Notes under the pieces: generated by a model | The model's database searches: none | What the model saw: the letters and a program-made list of their open reading frames with translations, nothing else | What the model was told of the DNA's origin: nothing | In this document: one piece after another, positions 1 to 11,900 of the stretch | Numbering within the stretch: position 1 is the first letter of the stretch | Layout: every line of letters starts with the position of its first letter | Assembly: GCA_944472155.2 (NCBI GenBank) | Contig: OX235272.1 | Coordinates: 100,136,020 to 100,200,019 of the forward strand | Source: Trichobilharzia szidati | Lineage: Eukaryota; Platyhelminthes; Trematoda; Strigeidida; Schistosomatidae | DNA length: 64,000 nucleotides | Reading direction: 5' to 3' | Program-made: the position numbers and the translations under genes

Positions 1-835
1 GATTGCGATCCTTGTGAACAAGCAGCTAATATCAAACGATGTCATGAACTTATTTGAAACGTTCAAATAGTTCAGGATGTCGGCGAAATGAAATGAATCT
101 TTCATGGTTCACATAGCTAGCGGTTAAAAATAGGTTCCAGCTTCTCTACAAGCCAACGAGCAACTTTGTGCTGAAACGAGTTGATTATAGAAAGTGGAGG
201 TCTCAGAAGGACATGTCCTTTGTGTGTTTTTGCATGACATACACGTAAGACAAGCGGCACCCTTGGAGCTTTAAATTATTGTAAGCATTTCTGTCAATTA
301 ATTTCTTCTTCAGGAGATCTCTGAATACATTTGTGATACGTATTCCAAGCTGTTGTTCATATTTTTTTAAATGTCTTACAATAGATTAAAAGCCAACTGA
401 AAATGTGTGCAATTATATTTTGAGACCTATGTACACAATTGGATCGTTAAAATAATAAGAAATATTGAGAATTCCATGCATTATATTCGACAGAAATTTA
501 GGTAGCACAGTGATTTAAGCAGTTCGCCAGAAAACACAAATTACTTGAAAATTTGTCGTCGTGAAATTACATGTGTTAGGTGAAATCCGTCTAAATATAA
601 AACTACAGTGATTTCAATCAGATTCGCAGAAATGATTTACCTTATCATTTCTGTAGATGTGATGGAGATTTGTACTTCATTTGGACGATATTGGTATGGT
701 TGTGTTCTGTGAGCTAGAGGATTGAGATGAAATAGCTACATCAATAAGTTTCCTTTAAATGATGACTTGTATGATATGATACGTAAACGTTTGTTTCAGA
801 AAATCAATGAATCTCAGTATTATTTATCTATACTT
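1..835. other. Intronic or upstream sequence, little recognisable
   Basis: AT-rich and non-coding. Only 478-530 resembles something else here: the end of repeat family A. The missing N-terminal GARNL3 exons were looked for from 1 to 5787 and not recognised. Confidence 0.5.
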
Positions 836-1045
836 TGATTGGACACTAGTTAATAACTAGTGTAATGTGTCTAGTCCTATCTTTGTTGCAGACTCAATTC
901 TACCAGTCTAGTTTGCAATGTGGCCATCATTCTAGGTGTGGATCTAAATCGAATCTCAGAAAGGAGATGAGTTCCTTCAAGACTGCAGATACGCCTTGCT
1001 GACTGGTGAGTGCCAACTAGCACGAAACCTAGGTCCCGACTGCCT
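836..1045 (+). repeat. Repeat M copy 1
   Basis: It begins gattggacactagt and includes gtgtctagtcctat and ggagatgagttccttcaaga, with further copies at 25220 and 62553. The inner end (cctaggtcc) matches 62940-62970. No coding capacity; probably a short non-autonomous element. Confidence 0.6.
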
Positions 1046-1349
1046 TCAACCATTTAATATTACTCAGCTCTTCTTTCAGTCTATTATGATAGGTTTGTGC
1101 AAACTCGCTAATGGATACACTATGGTGAAACTATTCTTCAGTTAGAATGCTGAAAAAGATGTGACATCAAAAAATCACTTCTACCAGTATTTATTAAGTT
1201 TTTGTTTTTGTTTCAGTCCATTTACTGTGTACAGATAAAGGCTTCCAATATTAATGTTATTAATGTCACTACCCGGCTTGCTAGTTTACACTTACCATCC
1301 CTCTATTAACGAAACCTATGATATGAGTTGAAAAATTATTTATAATCTG

Positions 1350-1830
1350 ATAATAATAACATCTCTATTCTGGACAGTATTTACAAAATGTACAGAAATT
1401 TCAGCAGAGTTTATTGCTTGATATTTTCTTTTAGTATAATGTCTTCAAGTAAAATATTAACTGACAGTATATCCTGTGACACATTTCTCTCTGAGCTGAA
1501 GCACAAACCATTCCATTTTGATATATCCGTTTTGTCTCCTTCAAGAAATCCACAATGTCTAGTAGAAATCCAATTGTAAGATGTTCAGAAGTACATTCTG
1601 AGACCGAAGGACATAACTGAAGAACAGTTATCTCAAGTATTGGAACACGCTGCCATTCACAATCAGGCCTTTCCTGAAGTTTAGTAGGAACTTGAGAAAC
1701 AAAAATTTGTAAACAATTTAAATACACATAAGAGTAGATAATACCAATAGAGGTCATATCTCAACCGATTATACCAATGGATGGAAGATTTTGGTAGTCC
1801 AAGTTTTAGGCAGTGTATAAAACAATATAT
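1350..1830. repeat. Repeat A copy
   Basis: It shares aataataacannnct.tatt and acagaaatttcag at one end and atggaag..ttggtag at the other with copies at 10716, 49586 and 59557. On the minus strand the family ends AATAAAGCTGTTATT-like, suggesting a retroelement 3' end with a poly(A) signal and simple tail. The parent element was not identified. Confidence 0.55.
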
Positions 1831-2129
1831 ACCAGCTAGTTCGTCCAACATGAAGCCTCACTGAAAAGTGAAATTCATTTGTGTCAAGTTTCCAATTTTG
1901 AAATTATTATTGAAAGACTGTTTGTTATAACTTGACAATAAAAAGCTCCACTTGAAGACCGATTCCTCTATTGAAACAAATTTTTATTTATTATTACTCA
2001 AGTTGAAAAATGCAAAAGTCATTTTGTACTGATTACTGAAGTAACTGATTTTAATTGGCAGTAATGTCCTGAAATGTTCATTTAATACTCTCAAACAGTT
2101 TGTTATCAAGCAATGAAATGTTTTTTAGG

Positions 2130-2365
2130 ATTTACTCATGAACTGATATTGGTTAGAGGACCATTGGAGAACCACCAGGGAGTACTGGACAGCTGTTTCA
2201 TCCTAGTTTGGGTCTCTTCACCCACTGAGGTTCGAACCCAGGATCCTCCGGTTACAAGGCTAGCGAGGTCGTAGACCACTAAGCCACTGCCTGTGATTAA
2301 ACAGCTGTCCAGAACTTATAGGTTGTACAGTGGTCCTCTAACCGATGACAGTTTATGATGAAATC
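2130..2365. repeat. SINE-B inverted pair
   Basis: 2137-2296 is a minus-strand copy with a tRNA-like head: A box TGGCTTAGTGG and B box GGTTCGAACC. 2298-2365 is a partial plus-strand copy (aacagctgtccag to the 3' tail), so the two form an inverted pair. The body carries the relict hammerhead pattern GACCCAAACTAGGATGAAAC, then AGCTGTC. Confidence 0.65.
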
Positions 2366-2517
2366 CTATAACCAATCAAATGCTTGCAAACCAACATTTG
2401 AATGCAAGTAGAAAACTGTTTTTGTGGCCATATGAGCTACTTATTGAATTTAGTGCTCGTAAACATTACTGCTAGTGTTTACTGACAAATTTTCAAAGCA
2501 TATGACTTAACTTGTGT

Positions 2518-2755
2518 CTCTGGCAGAGCCGTAGAATGCCCGCCAACCATACATGTGGTTTGGAGTTCAATCCCCGGCAGATGCACTCCTTTACCTCACT
2601 AAACCAGTAATAAGACTGGTAAACAAGGAAGTTCGGGCATGAGGCTAGCAATTCCGTTCCGTAAAAATAAAAATACCACTTTTACAGAGACTTCATAGTT
2701 CTATCTTGAAACCCTATATCCCAATGGGAAAGTAAAGGAATAAAAGAAAGAAGAA
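2518..2755 (+). repeat. SINE-A, plus strand
   Basis: A tRNA-derived head (box-B-like GAGTTCAATCCCCGGCAG) is followed by the family body atgaggctagcaattccg and the tail cctatatcccaatgggaaag, ending in an A-rich stretch. Close to the copy at 11139; other copies lie at 28425, 29275 and 49955. Confidence 0.7.
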
Positions 2756-2974
2756 GACCATCAATAACACAAGCAATTTCGCTCAACAAACTGTTCTTTT
2801 CGATAGATGTTTTTACAGATTTATAAAGCAAGAGCACTAGACAGAGTATGATGTATATGTGTATAATGTAGACGAATGTTTATTGTAATAAGTTATTACA
2901 CTGAAACTTTTTTGGAAAATCAAAATGCGGTTTATTTTAGTAAGTCTTCATCTTCCAAATAATTAACAGACAAA

Positions 2975-3055
2975 GTACCTCAAGTCTTCTCAGGTTTGCT
3001 GAAGCTATAGCAATAAAACCATTGAAGCCTGACTTATGTGTCCAAAAAACATCCG
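2975..3055 (+). pseudogene. Penelope-like endonuclease tail fragment
   Basis: The translation contains LRFAEAIAIKPLKPDLCVQK, the conserved C-terminal block of the PLE GIY-YIG protein. Nothing else of the element was seen. Confidence 0.6.
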
Positions 3056-3291
3056 TTGTTGGTGACTTTGGTGACTCACTTCTTAGTAACTCTTTGTTTT
3101 CTAGTTTTGTTAACTTATCTTTTCACTCCCCCCCTTTATTTTTCGCTTGACTTTCTTAAGAGATAATTTTTCTTGATCTTCTGAGTTCTGCTCACCGTAT
3201 TACATCATCAACTTCTCGTCTGAATTCATGTGCACCGAAATTTCGATCTTCACTTATCTAATTCCGTAACTATTACTAATTTAAATTAAAA

Positions 3292-3535
3292 CAATTAGTC
3301 CCTTTGATAAATTTGAATAAGGCATTAAGAAGACAAATTTCGCGAGATGATATCTTCATTTCGTAGTTTCTTTACAACCGCTTTACAACTAACATGGTTA
3401 ACAATAATACAATAAAGATCATGACAATTACTCAGTTAAATAAAAACAAAAGTACATACTAATGACCAATCATATTTAAAAGGTCATGTAGTCCATGGTA
3501 GGCTAAGATTGAAGTCTATTGCTTTTGTTACCACT
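3292..3535 (-). mobile_element. Penelope-like element 3' end, truncated
   Basis: On the minus strand it starts at the protein end (DFNLSLPWTT) and runs through a 3' untranslated region. It is nearly identical to 38640-38852 (+), 35 kb away. It contains a degenerate hammerhead motif at 3342-3381. Confidence 0.75.
3342..3381 (-). ncRNA. Hammerhead-like motif, core degraded
   Basis: Stem I GCGG/TCGC and stem III ATGA/TCAT pair and GAAA is present, but the CTGATGA core is replaced by TTGTAAA. Same sequence as 38773-38812. Expected to be inactive. Confidence 0.5.
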
Positions 3536-3713
3536 CCAACAACACAACTGTTAATTTTTTTTCAAGGAACTCCTCTCTAACAAGATATATACATATATGC
3601 ATGTCGTAACACTTTAGACACCTTGTAAATCGCAACACTTTATTTCACTAAGACGCTCTGACAATATGCTTGATAATGGACAAAAGTTTGAAGAGAGAAA
3701 GAATGAACATGTT

Positions 3714-3762
3714 TGCAGGATAATACGAGCTCGTTTTATTTCGTGGATTCTCATCAATTGCA
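3714..3762 (-). ncRNA. PLE hammerhead-like ribozyme, one core change
   Basis: On the minus strand: TGCAA, core TTGATGA (C3 to T), stem II GAATCCAC, GAAA, long stem III ATAA plus ACGAG/CTCGT closing with TTAT, H17 = C, then CTGCA. Both the helices and the order match the hammerheads at 4021 and 18134. The C3 change should weaken or abolish cleavage. Confidence 0.6.
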
Positions 3763-4020
3763 TACATCTTTTTCATAATTACTTTGAGTTATAGATAGAA
3801 GGCATAAGGAACATAATTCCAGAATTTGATGTAGATAGACATGTTATTCGGTGTCAAAAACAACTAATTATATTTAGTGGAATTAGATAAGAGGGGTAAG
3901 AGTTCAGATTTCTATTGGAAAACAACACAGATTGGTTAGAGGCATATTACAGGGTCAGGGTCAGACAAAAGTTTGTTAAAATTGTACACTTTTTTATATT
4001 AGTAAAGAATTTAGGTTGTA

Positions 4021-4069
4021 CGCAGCTGATGAGAACCGACGAAATAAAGTGGATCCAAATTATTCTGCG
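4021..4069 (+). ncRNA. PLE hammerhead ribozyme, core intact
   Basis: Stem I CGCAG/CTGCG (5 bp), core CTGATGA, short stem II GAACCGAC (one G-C pair plus non-canonical pairs), GAAA, stem III ATAA/TTAT with inner TGGA/TCCA, and H17 = T. All conserved core bases and the A15.1-U16.1 pair are present. Cleavage is predicted after 4064. It lies upstream of the PLE fragment at 4281. The weak stem II is the main doubt. Confidence 0.65.
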
Positions 4070-4314
4070 CCTATGTTTCTTCTTTCTTTGTTCAAGCTTA
4101 TAGTTATCCCTAAAATTTATCATATGAAACCTTTTCTTATCTATTTACATATGGTGTATGGCAGCAGGAACTAATGATCACCCATCAGTTAATCAGTAAA
4201 CTTGGCATCATGAAATGTTTTCTGTCACTTTACACTGTCACCATATTGATATTTTAAAACAATTAGTTCCTTTTATGAATTTAGATAAAGCAATAAGATG
4301 TAATTTGTCTGAAT

Positions 4315-4362
4315 CGTGTAATGTATTTGCGCAACACATTTCGAACAATCTGATCACACACG
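4315..4362 (-). ncRNA. PLE hammerhead-like motif, left arm
   Basis: Stem I CGTGT/ACACG, GAAA, stem III ATGT/ACAT with inner TTGCGCAA, H17 = T. The CTGATGA core reads GTGATCA (C3 and G8 changed), so it is not expected to cleave. Confidence 0.5.
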
Positions 4363-5000
4363 GACTTGTCATAGGAATATATATGAAATTAATAAAGAGG
4401 TAAGAGATGAGAAAATAGACTTAGGTCAAGTTAAAAGGACATGTTCAAGGTCAAAATAACAATGAAGATCACTAAACCATGCAAAAAATGACTTCACATC
4501 CCACTGTATTTACCAATTTGAATATACGTGTGGACACATACATAGGGAGGACTCATCGATCTCTGCAAGTAAGGGCTTCAGAGCATATTCTTAAAGGCTC
4601 CAGAAACAAATGGAATCTTCAGAACCTATTAACGGTGAGAACAGAAGACCTAGGTCTTCTATTGCGAAACATATTATAGAGACAGGACATAAAATTGACG
4701 TTAACAGATCTTTTAAACCTACCTATAAAACGTGTTTGGGGCGTATCCTAAAGTTTGTGGAAGCCCTAGCAATTAGAAAGTTTAAGCCACCTTTATGCGT
4801 TCAAAAACAATTTGTCATCACATTAAACCTTCCTTGGTAAATTTTGTTTTGATACCATAGCAGATGTACTATTACCTCTGCTATTTGGTTTAGTGGTCTT
4901 CATTGTTATTTTGACCTTGAATATGTCCTTTTAACTTGACCCAAGTCTATTTTCTCACCTCTTACCACTTCATTAATTTCATATATATTCCTGACAAGTC

Positions 5001-5048
5001 CGTGTGTGATCAGATTGTCCGAAATGTGTTGCGCAAATCCATTACACG
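5001..5048 (+). ncRNA. PLE hammerhead-like motif, right arm
   Basis: Mirror of the left-arm motif: stem I CGTGT/ACACG, core GTGATCA, GAAA, stem III ATGT/CCAT. The stems are kept but the core is lost, in the same way as in the left arm. Confidence 0.5.
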
Positions 5049-5274
5049 ATTCAGACAAATTACGTCTTCTTATTGCTTTATCTATATTGATACTTAATAA
5101 AAATTGTCAGATACAGTTTTCCAAAATCTTCGCAATTGATTTTTAATGCATAGTTTCTGCTAATACTTTTGATTTTTTTTGGTTTTATTTTGGTTATAGC
5201 TTGAAACCACACAGTATTTTTGGTACAAGTATGGAATTTTCAGCATGTGATATCGGTAGCCTAAATTTAGAAGG

Positions 5275-5375
5275 CCGACCATAGATATCGGGTGTGCGTC
5301 GGCAGGGGATCGAACCTCGGACCATGTGCATGGTCGGCGAGGATCCTAACCACTGTGCCACCTGCTCACATGATG
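5275..5375 (-). repeat. SINE-A tRNA-like head fragment
   Basis: On the minus strand, A box TGGCACAGTGG and B box GGTTCGATCCC bracket a GACCATGCACATGGTC hairpin, the head shared with SINE-A at 49955. It is not a true tRNA gene: the arms do not fold normally and the body of the repeat follows. Confidence 0.6.
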
Positions 5376-5787
5376 ATGACAGATGCCTGTGCCAACTCAA
5401 CAATAACACTTAGAGGATATTATCACAAGACCGTTTGTTTTGCATCTTCTTACAAAACTGACTTATATTCAATAATATCATGGCATCTGAGTGCTAATAA
5501 AGTATTTGTCATTGTTAAACTATGCGATATTGCTAAATGGTCAAAAGCAGCTTCTTAATTATTACGTATCTGATATATCTCCGTGGATTTTAGCACAATA
5601 TGACTACATATAAACGGTTTCACTTTAAGAAAAAAATGAGTATAATGAAGTTCTCACTGGTTTATTGTTTCACCTATATGAGGGTTACTTTTGTATAGGA
5701 AATATTACTGTAGACTTTACGAAAACTGCAGCATAACGGTTCGGTAACAATTCTTATTAATTCTTTCTTCTTGACTTATATGCATAG

Positions 5788-5906
5788 ATCATCAACTGTA
5801 TTGTGGTTATCTTACCGAACGTGATCCATTTCTATTGGCTGTTGCTAAAGATGATATACAAACTTATGGGATTAGTCAGTATCGTGCAATTCTGTGGAGA
5901 AAAACG
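5788..5906 (+). CDS. GARNL3: GARNL3 exon 1 of those visible
   Basis: The acceptor is tgcatag and the donor gtaagt. It starts with the last two bases of a split codon and encodes residues 2-40, containing RDPFLLAVAKDD and QYRAILWRKT, the conserved segment before the Rap-GAP domain. It ends in phase 0. The exon upstream was not found in 1-5787. Confidence 0.9.
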
Positions 5907-8900
5907 GTAAGTAATCCGAAGAGTTTTCGTGTCACAAACAGTATTTGGTGGAATATTTTACATGCCCAACAGGATTTCAATTTTTTTTAAATTTCAAAAG
6001 GCCTTCTCTAACCATTTTTAAAGAGCGGATATTAACGTTATGAGAAAACTAAGCTCCACGAGAATTTCAAATTACAAATATGTAGAGATTAAAGACTACT
6101 CTTTCTTCCAACTAAGTATGTGGATCGAAATGGAGACAAAATATCGATTTCGTTCAAGTCACTAGTCGAGCAATAAAAGCATCTCAAATATTATTACTGA
6201 CATTTCTTCAGTTAGATTTCTCTTCTGACTATGTTTTTTTGAAACGCTGGCAACATTTTTCCAAACACTTAGCGAAGTAATGCATGAGTGATTATAAATC
6301 ATACAGAGCAACTCGGAAACTGTCGTAGTGATTAAAAAGGAGGGAAGTTTGTCGTTTAGTCAGTAATGTAATCAGTCACCCTTTTCAGACTGTGTACTCA
6401 AAGGTGAAATGGTCAAAAGTCCTTAGTCGAATACCACATAGTGCCAGCTGTCAAACGTCACACGGTAGAGTGCAAAATGTTCAGTTTTCCACTGATGCAC
6501 AGTCAAAAGCTTCATACGACATTATTAAAAAGGCGACGGTCTACTAAGGAAAAAAGCCGTAGTAGATTGGCGGAAATGACCACTATATTTTTGTGCAGTA
6601 AATTTCTATTATATTAATGTAAATGAAGAAACTTTTTCAAATACTAAGAACAAAAGAAACCAATTAAAGTCACGCGTGATTTATGTTTCTGATATTGATG
6701 GGGTTTTTGAGCTGTATATTTAAATTGGAAAACTTCTCATTGCCCATGTAGTCAACAGCTCCAACGCTAACTTCGAAATGAAGTGAGCATTTTCAAATGT
6801 AGAATAACCGGCGTTCCTGATGGATTTGACTGTGATTCATTGTCAACGAAGGCTTTTTTGTGCTTTGTGTTCACTTGTATAGTTTTCTTAAAATGTTTGA
6901 CGTTTAGACAGCATCATTTGTTTTTCATTAATTGATAAATTTGATCGATATAAATATGAATCTCAGCTACGTGTTGATATGAGTAACAGGCTTCTAGGAT
7001 TTATCCTGCTCTTAGGTATTTCCTCTGTTTACGATTCTTGTGTTTCCCCCACTTGATCCAATATCTTCATTTATCAACATTCAGTGAAACGCAGAAACAC
7101 AGATCACGTCCTTCGACTGCTGGTTCATACCCATGGATATACAATGACGCGGATTTTCAATTTAGCCAACATACTGCTTTTCATCATCGATGTAATTTGT
7201 CCTTAAAATGATGTTGGTCTTAATTTGGTATCTACATTAAAACTTTGTAAACTAAGGGATCCGGTTTATATCTACCAGTACTTACCTACTGGGGTTAGAA
7301 CTCCAATGCACTAAAATCGTGAAATGGTAGAAGTTAAAACTCATGGGCCATTGAGTTGAGTCGCATTGTGTGATGAGCATTAATACGCTTGGTAGTTTGC
7401 TTTAACCGATTTCCATCCTAGTCAGTTTGTGAGCCTACTGTTCTATTCACGATTGCCAACAACAACATAATACGATACCACCGAACCCGTGACACAAGAA
7501 GAAAAGAAGACAGACCGTTAATATAAAGAGCTTCTACTGTCTCGAATCAACAGAGGAGAAAGTTGATAGTAGTTGCATGTATATATGCTTTAAATGGCCT
7601 TCACAGACACTGATTACATTGATGGATTAAAACAGTCAACAACCAGAAAGGATTCCAAGGACATAGTTGTGGGGTGGGGGGAATACAAACAGCACTAAAG
7701 ATAAGTGTAGTATTTCAGAAAAATTAGGTCTATATAACACAGTGACTCAATGGTCTACGTGCTTGCCCTGTAACTGGGAGGTCCCGCATTCGAATTCTGG
7801 AGGATGTGTACAACAAATTAGTCCCAAACTGGGACGAAACAGCTATCTTATACTCCCTGGTTTTCAGTGGCTCTCTACCTCATATCAATCTGTGGTCAAA
7901 CTTGAAGTTTTCACAGTACAATGAAAAACTACCACTTCATTTCTCAGTTTGTCCACTAAACTGTCTCCTGTGATTTATCCCTTTATAGTAGGATTTGGTC
8001 AAAAGATTAGAAAATATTTATTTTCTGTCATCTCTGAGATGTCAGAATTATAAATTAATTTGAAGAAAACAAAAAATGTATTTTTCAGAAAACTAGAAAG
8101 ATTCTGTGCAAATCTGTTAATATTACAGAGGTTTCTTTCCATTTCATTTTAAGATAATTTATGGGTTTATATTCCACACTATGTTTGCACGATTATTTTA
8201 AGCTTTTTCTGTTTCATAAAATGTCACTAATTTCCCTACTTATTCTGCTCAAAAAAACATACTTATCCTGACATCATTCTTTAAATGTATGTGTGAACGT
8301 ATTTGTAGTTTCAAGTGTGAATTAAGTTAGATCTCATATCTTATAAAAGTGGTGAGTGTAAAAATGATGCAGATTTTCAATTTTTCAAAAATTCTTACTG
8401 ACAAATTATGATTCATATTCATCATGTAAATTAAAAGGATAAAAAAGCAGTTAAATTTAACTTGAAATGTTGAACTAAATTGCTGTACTGAAGTAAGCAC
8501 AAATGCTGATAAACATCACCGTTATAGATTGTGAAGGACGTCCGACGTTCTGAACGTTTTCAGTATAGATTTTATTGAATACCAAAATCAGTTAGAAAAT
8601 CATTAAAAACTACGGAGTGATGGACAGCGGTTCCACCCTAATATGGACTCCACGGATAGTGCCAATGATCTTCAGTTCATGAGGTTTTATTGGGCGGAAA
8701 TTCAATGACCCACGAATTCCTTATCTGTGTATTGTTATTTAACTTATACTGACAGTTAAATAGTTTTTTTTGTTTACATCGTGTAAAAGATGAGTAAAAA
8801 CTTAGCAGATCAGATTGCCTAAGATGGTCTTGAACTAACAAATGGTGTTCACTGTAACAATCTCAGTTTCTAATTCTGATCCAACTTGTGTTATTTTTTG

Positions 8901-11900
8901 GAAATTCAGACATTATTGCACCAGAGTATTGAAGTCATATGAATCGACATTTCATTAAATTCTATTTCCAATGTGTTGACACTTATATCTAAGCAAAAAA
9001 AACCATTTTATTCTCTATACTTTCTTTCTTTCCTATAAACTATAAGAAAACAGGAATTATCAAATTCTTCAAGGTTATTCAATATCATTTTTATTTCATG
9101 TGATTTCCACATCACTGTTATTCAGTGGAAAACAAAAAAAACTAAGTGAGCAGTAACAACAACAACAACGAAAACAACAAGACTCTATATCTTACATTCA
9201 CATGATATAATCAGAAATTATGAAAATAAATGTTGATTTATAAATAAATAAGCAAATAGATAAATAATACCGGTTAAGGACTTCAGAATACCCCATTCGA
9301 ATTAACACAAAACTGTTTACTAACCGTCTACTTCATAAATAAAAATGAACTATGCGTTTCATCGTTGAAATAAATAGAAAATTTGAAAAGAAAAAAAAAT
9401 GTTTTTTAGCTCTCACAATGATACCAGATAAATAAATCCTGAAAGTTTATCATGATTCCATTACATGTAAGAATCTAATTACTAGTTATAACATGAAAAT
9501 ATTATACATTTCTATGTCATCAGGAAATGTTATGCGAATATACACAAAAAATATTATCAGAATTTCAGTAAAACGCAAAATACAGTCTCCTTTAGTCGCA
9601 CTTGTAGTTGTTTGGTTTCAGGACTTCATCATGAACTGACGTCGGCTAGAGAACTAATGAAAAACATTCAAGGAGTACTGGACAGCCAACTGTTTTGTCA
9701 GCCTAGTTTGGGACTCTTCGTCAGTATACACCCACCAACAGGGTTTGAACCCAAGATCTTTCGGTTACAATGCGAGCACTTAGACCATTAGGCTACTGGG
9801 ACCCGACCCAATGATCCATGAATTCCAACTTCTGCCGATTCACGATATGGCGCGACGACTAGCGAGTGTCATTGGCGAGTATTTGTCCTCACACTCGACC
9901 TGCTTTCCCCGCAGGCCACGATGTGTACGTGTTTGATTTTTTTCGTAACTTCAAACATATAACTTCTTCACATTACAATTTTTAACCATTCACGTCCTTG
10001 TGAATCATGGGGCGTTTGATAGTGTTATTTAATACTACTATATCCCAGAGCGATACTCTGGTATGGTATACTTTTACAACCTGAAGCTATTTAAAGTGAT
10101 ATATGTAGTCATTTCGACCGCATAAACAATATCAACATTATGGCTTAAAACAGTCTTATGAGATATACTACTTACTTACAAGGTTAGTTGCTTTACTAGC
10201 TGTATCAATAAATATTACTTTTAATGTTTATTTACCTGGAAACTAAAGTCAGCTGATTTCTCTGTATACATTTATAAGCTTTCTATTGTTTAGTAAGCCT
10301 ATTTGAAAATGTAACATGAAAATATTCTAAATTTTGTTGGATCACTTGGCATAAAATCCAAAATTTTCATAAAAACGTTGATTTATAGTGTAGCTGTATT
10401 CAGCTCATTCAAGCTTTTGTGAAGGCTTAATGGTGTTAATTGCCTGTGAAGCATATCTTCCAGATTTCTATGTTCTTACTAATTAAACAGGTTTCGCGAG
10501 TGGATGTTACCATGGTGGTAGCCAGCTGATTTTGATGACTACTTTGTTTAATCTCTGTTCAACAAATTGACTTTGAATACCATTCTGATACTGAACATGC
10601 TAATTTCACTGGACATACTTGAATTAACAAATATACTAGTGGGCGTAACGAGATATTAATCAGAAATTCACTTGGGAGAAAGTAGTTTATATTCGCACTT
10701 ATGCTGACAGTAATAATAATAACAGCTTTATTGTAGACAGTATGTTAACACAGTACAGAAATTTCAGCGTGTTTAAACCACAAAATATTTGCCCTTCATA
10801 CATGATCTTGAAGTAAAATGGTATTCGACAGTAGACTGTGTGTGATGCTGTTTTGTTCCATCTGAAGCAATATCCAAATATCTACGATATTTTTACCTCA
10901 TTCATGTTAAGAAATGCTATACATTACAGCAAGATAAAATAGTGTGCTATTTCATTTAGCGATCCAAAACAACACAGTTAGATGATTAAATGAATAAGAA
11001 ATGAAGAAGAGTTAATGCAGTATTATACCGAATGGAAATTTAGGCAGCTCAGTAATTTAAGCAGGCCGCCGACGATGTGCGTCTTCTTATTTGGAACGGA
11101 TTAAACTAACAGACATAAACGTTTATTAAGTTTGACTTTGTGCGTCAGTGGTGCAGTCGTAGAATGTTCGCCTACCACGCATGTGGTTTGGAGTTCAATC
11201 CCCGGCAGATGCACTCCTTTACCTCACTAAACCAGTAATAAGACTGGTAAACAAGGAAGTTCGGGCATGAGGCTAGCAATTCCGTCCCTTAAAAATAAAA
11301 ATACCACTTTTACGGAGACTTCATAGTTCTATCTTGAAACCCTATATCCCAATGGGAAAGTAAAGGAATAAGAAAAAGTTTAATATTATTCAAAAGAAAA
11401 TAACAGTAAATAATGTTTAGGTGCATTTATTTTATGTGATTTTGAAGATAATAGCCATAAAAGTTTGACTGAGTAAAGATATCATGCTTCATGTTAAGTA
11501 TAACGTGGGTGTAAGTATAACTTCAAATGAAAACTCTACTTTTTTTAATCACTTTTTAATCTATTCTGAGTGATTTCGAAGCATAAATCGTAGCACAATG
11601 AATAATGCCTTTTAACTTGGTGTTGATGGCTTTGAGTTATGTTCAACATATCAATTCGCTTGAAGTCACATGAATATCTAATCCACAATGCCCAAACTTT
11701 TTAATGATATTAATTCACATGAATATCTTGTTATTGAGAGTTAAAAGTACCATACATAGGTTTAAGATAGATTTCTTCTTTTTGGATGTAAAGATTTTTG
11801 AGTCCAGATTCACAAGATAATACAGAGCAAGAGTATTTAAAAGCGGGATGAGAAATCCCTTCCCGTAGTGTTAAATACAGGTAAAAAAGGTAACCAGCTC

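Larger units (their letters stand above)
4281..5084 (+). mobile_element. Penelope-like element framed by inverted repeats
   Basis: Left arm 4281-4479 is the reverse complement of right arm 4886-5084. Between them lies a plus-strand fragment of the PLE GIY-YIG endonuclease in two frames: 4479-4679 (DTYIGRTHRSLQVRASEHIL) and 4610-4840 (SIAKHIIETGHKI and RKFKPPLCVQKQF..LNLPW). The reverse transcriptase is missing and the reading frame is shifted, so the copy is dead. Each arm carries a hammerhead-like motif (4315-4362 minus, 5001-5048 plus). The inverted arms suggest a terminal repeat present in both orientations. Confidence 0.75.

Noticed and set aside
1388..1757. Overlapping open frames of 63 and 108 codons
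   Set aside because: They lie in repeat A, show no protein similarity and are not conserved as frames in its other copies.
8620..8720. Another SINE-B copy
   Set aside because: Only scattered short matches (cagcggttccaccctaatat); too diverged to call.
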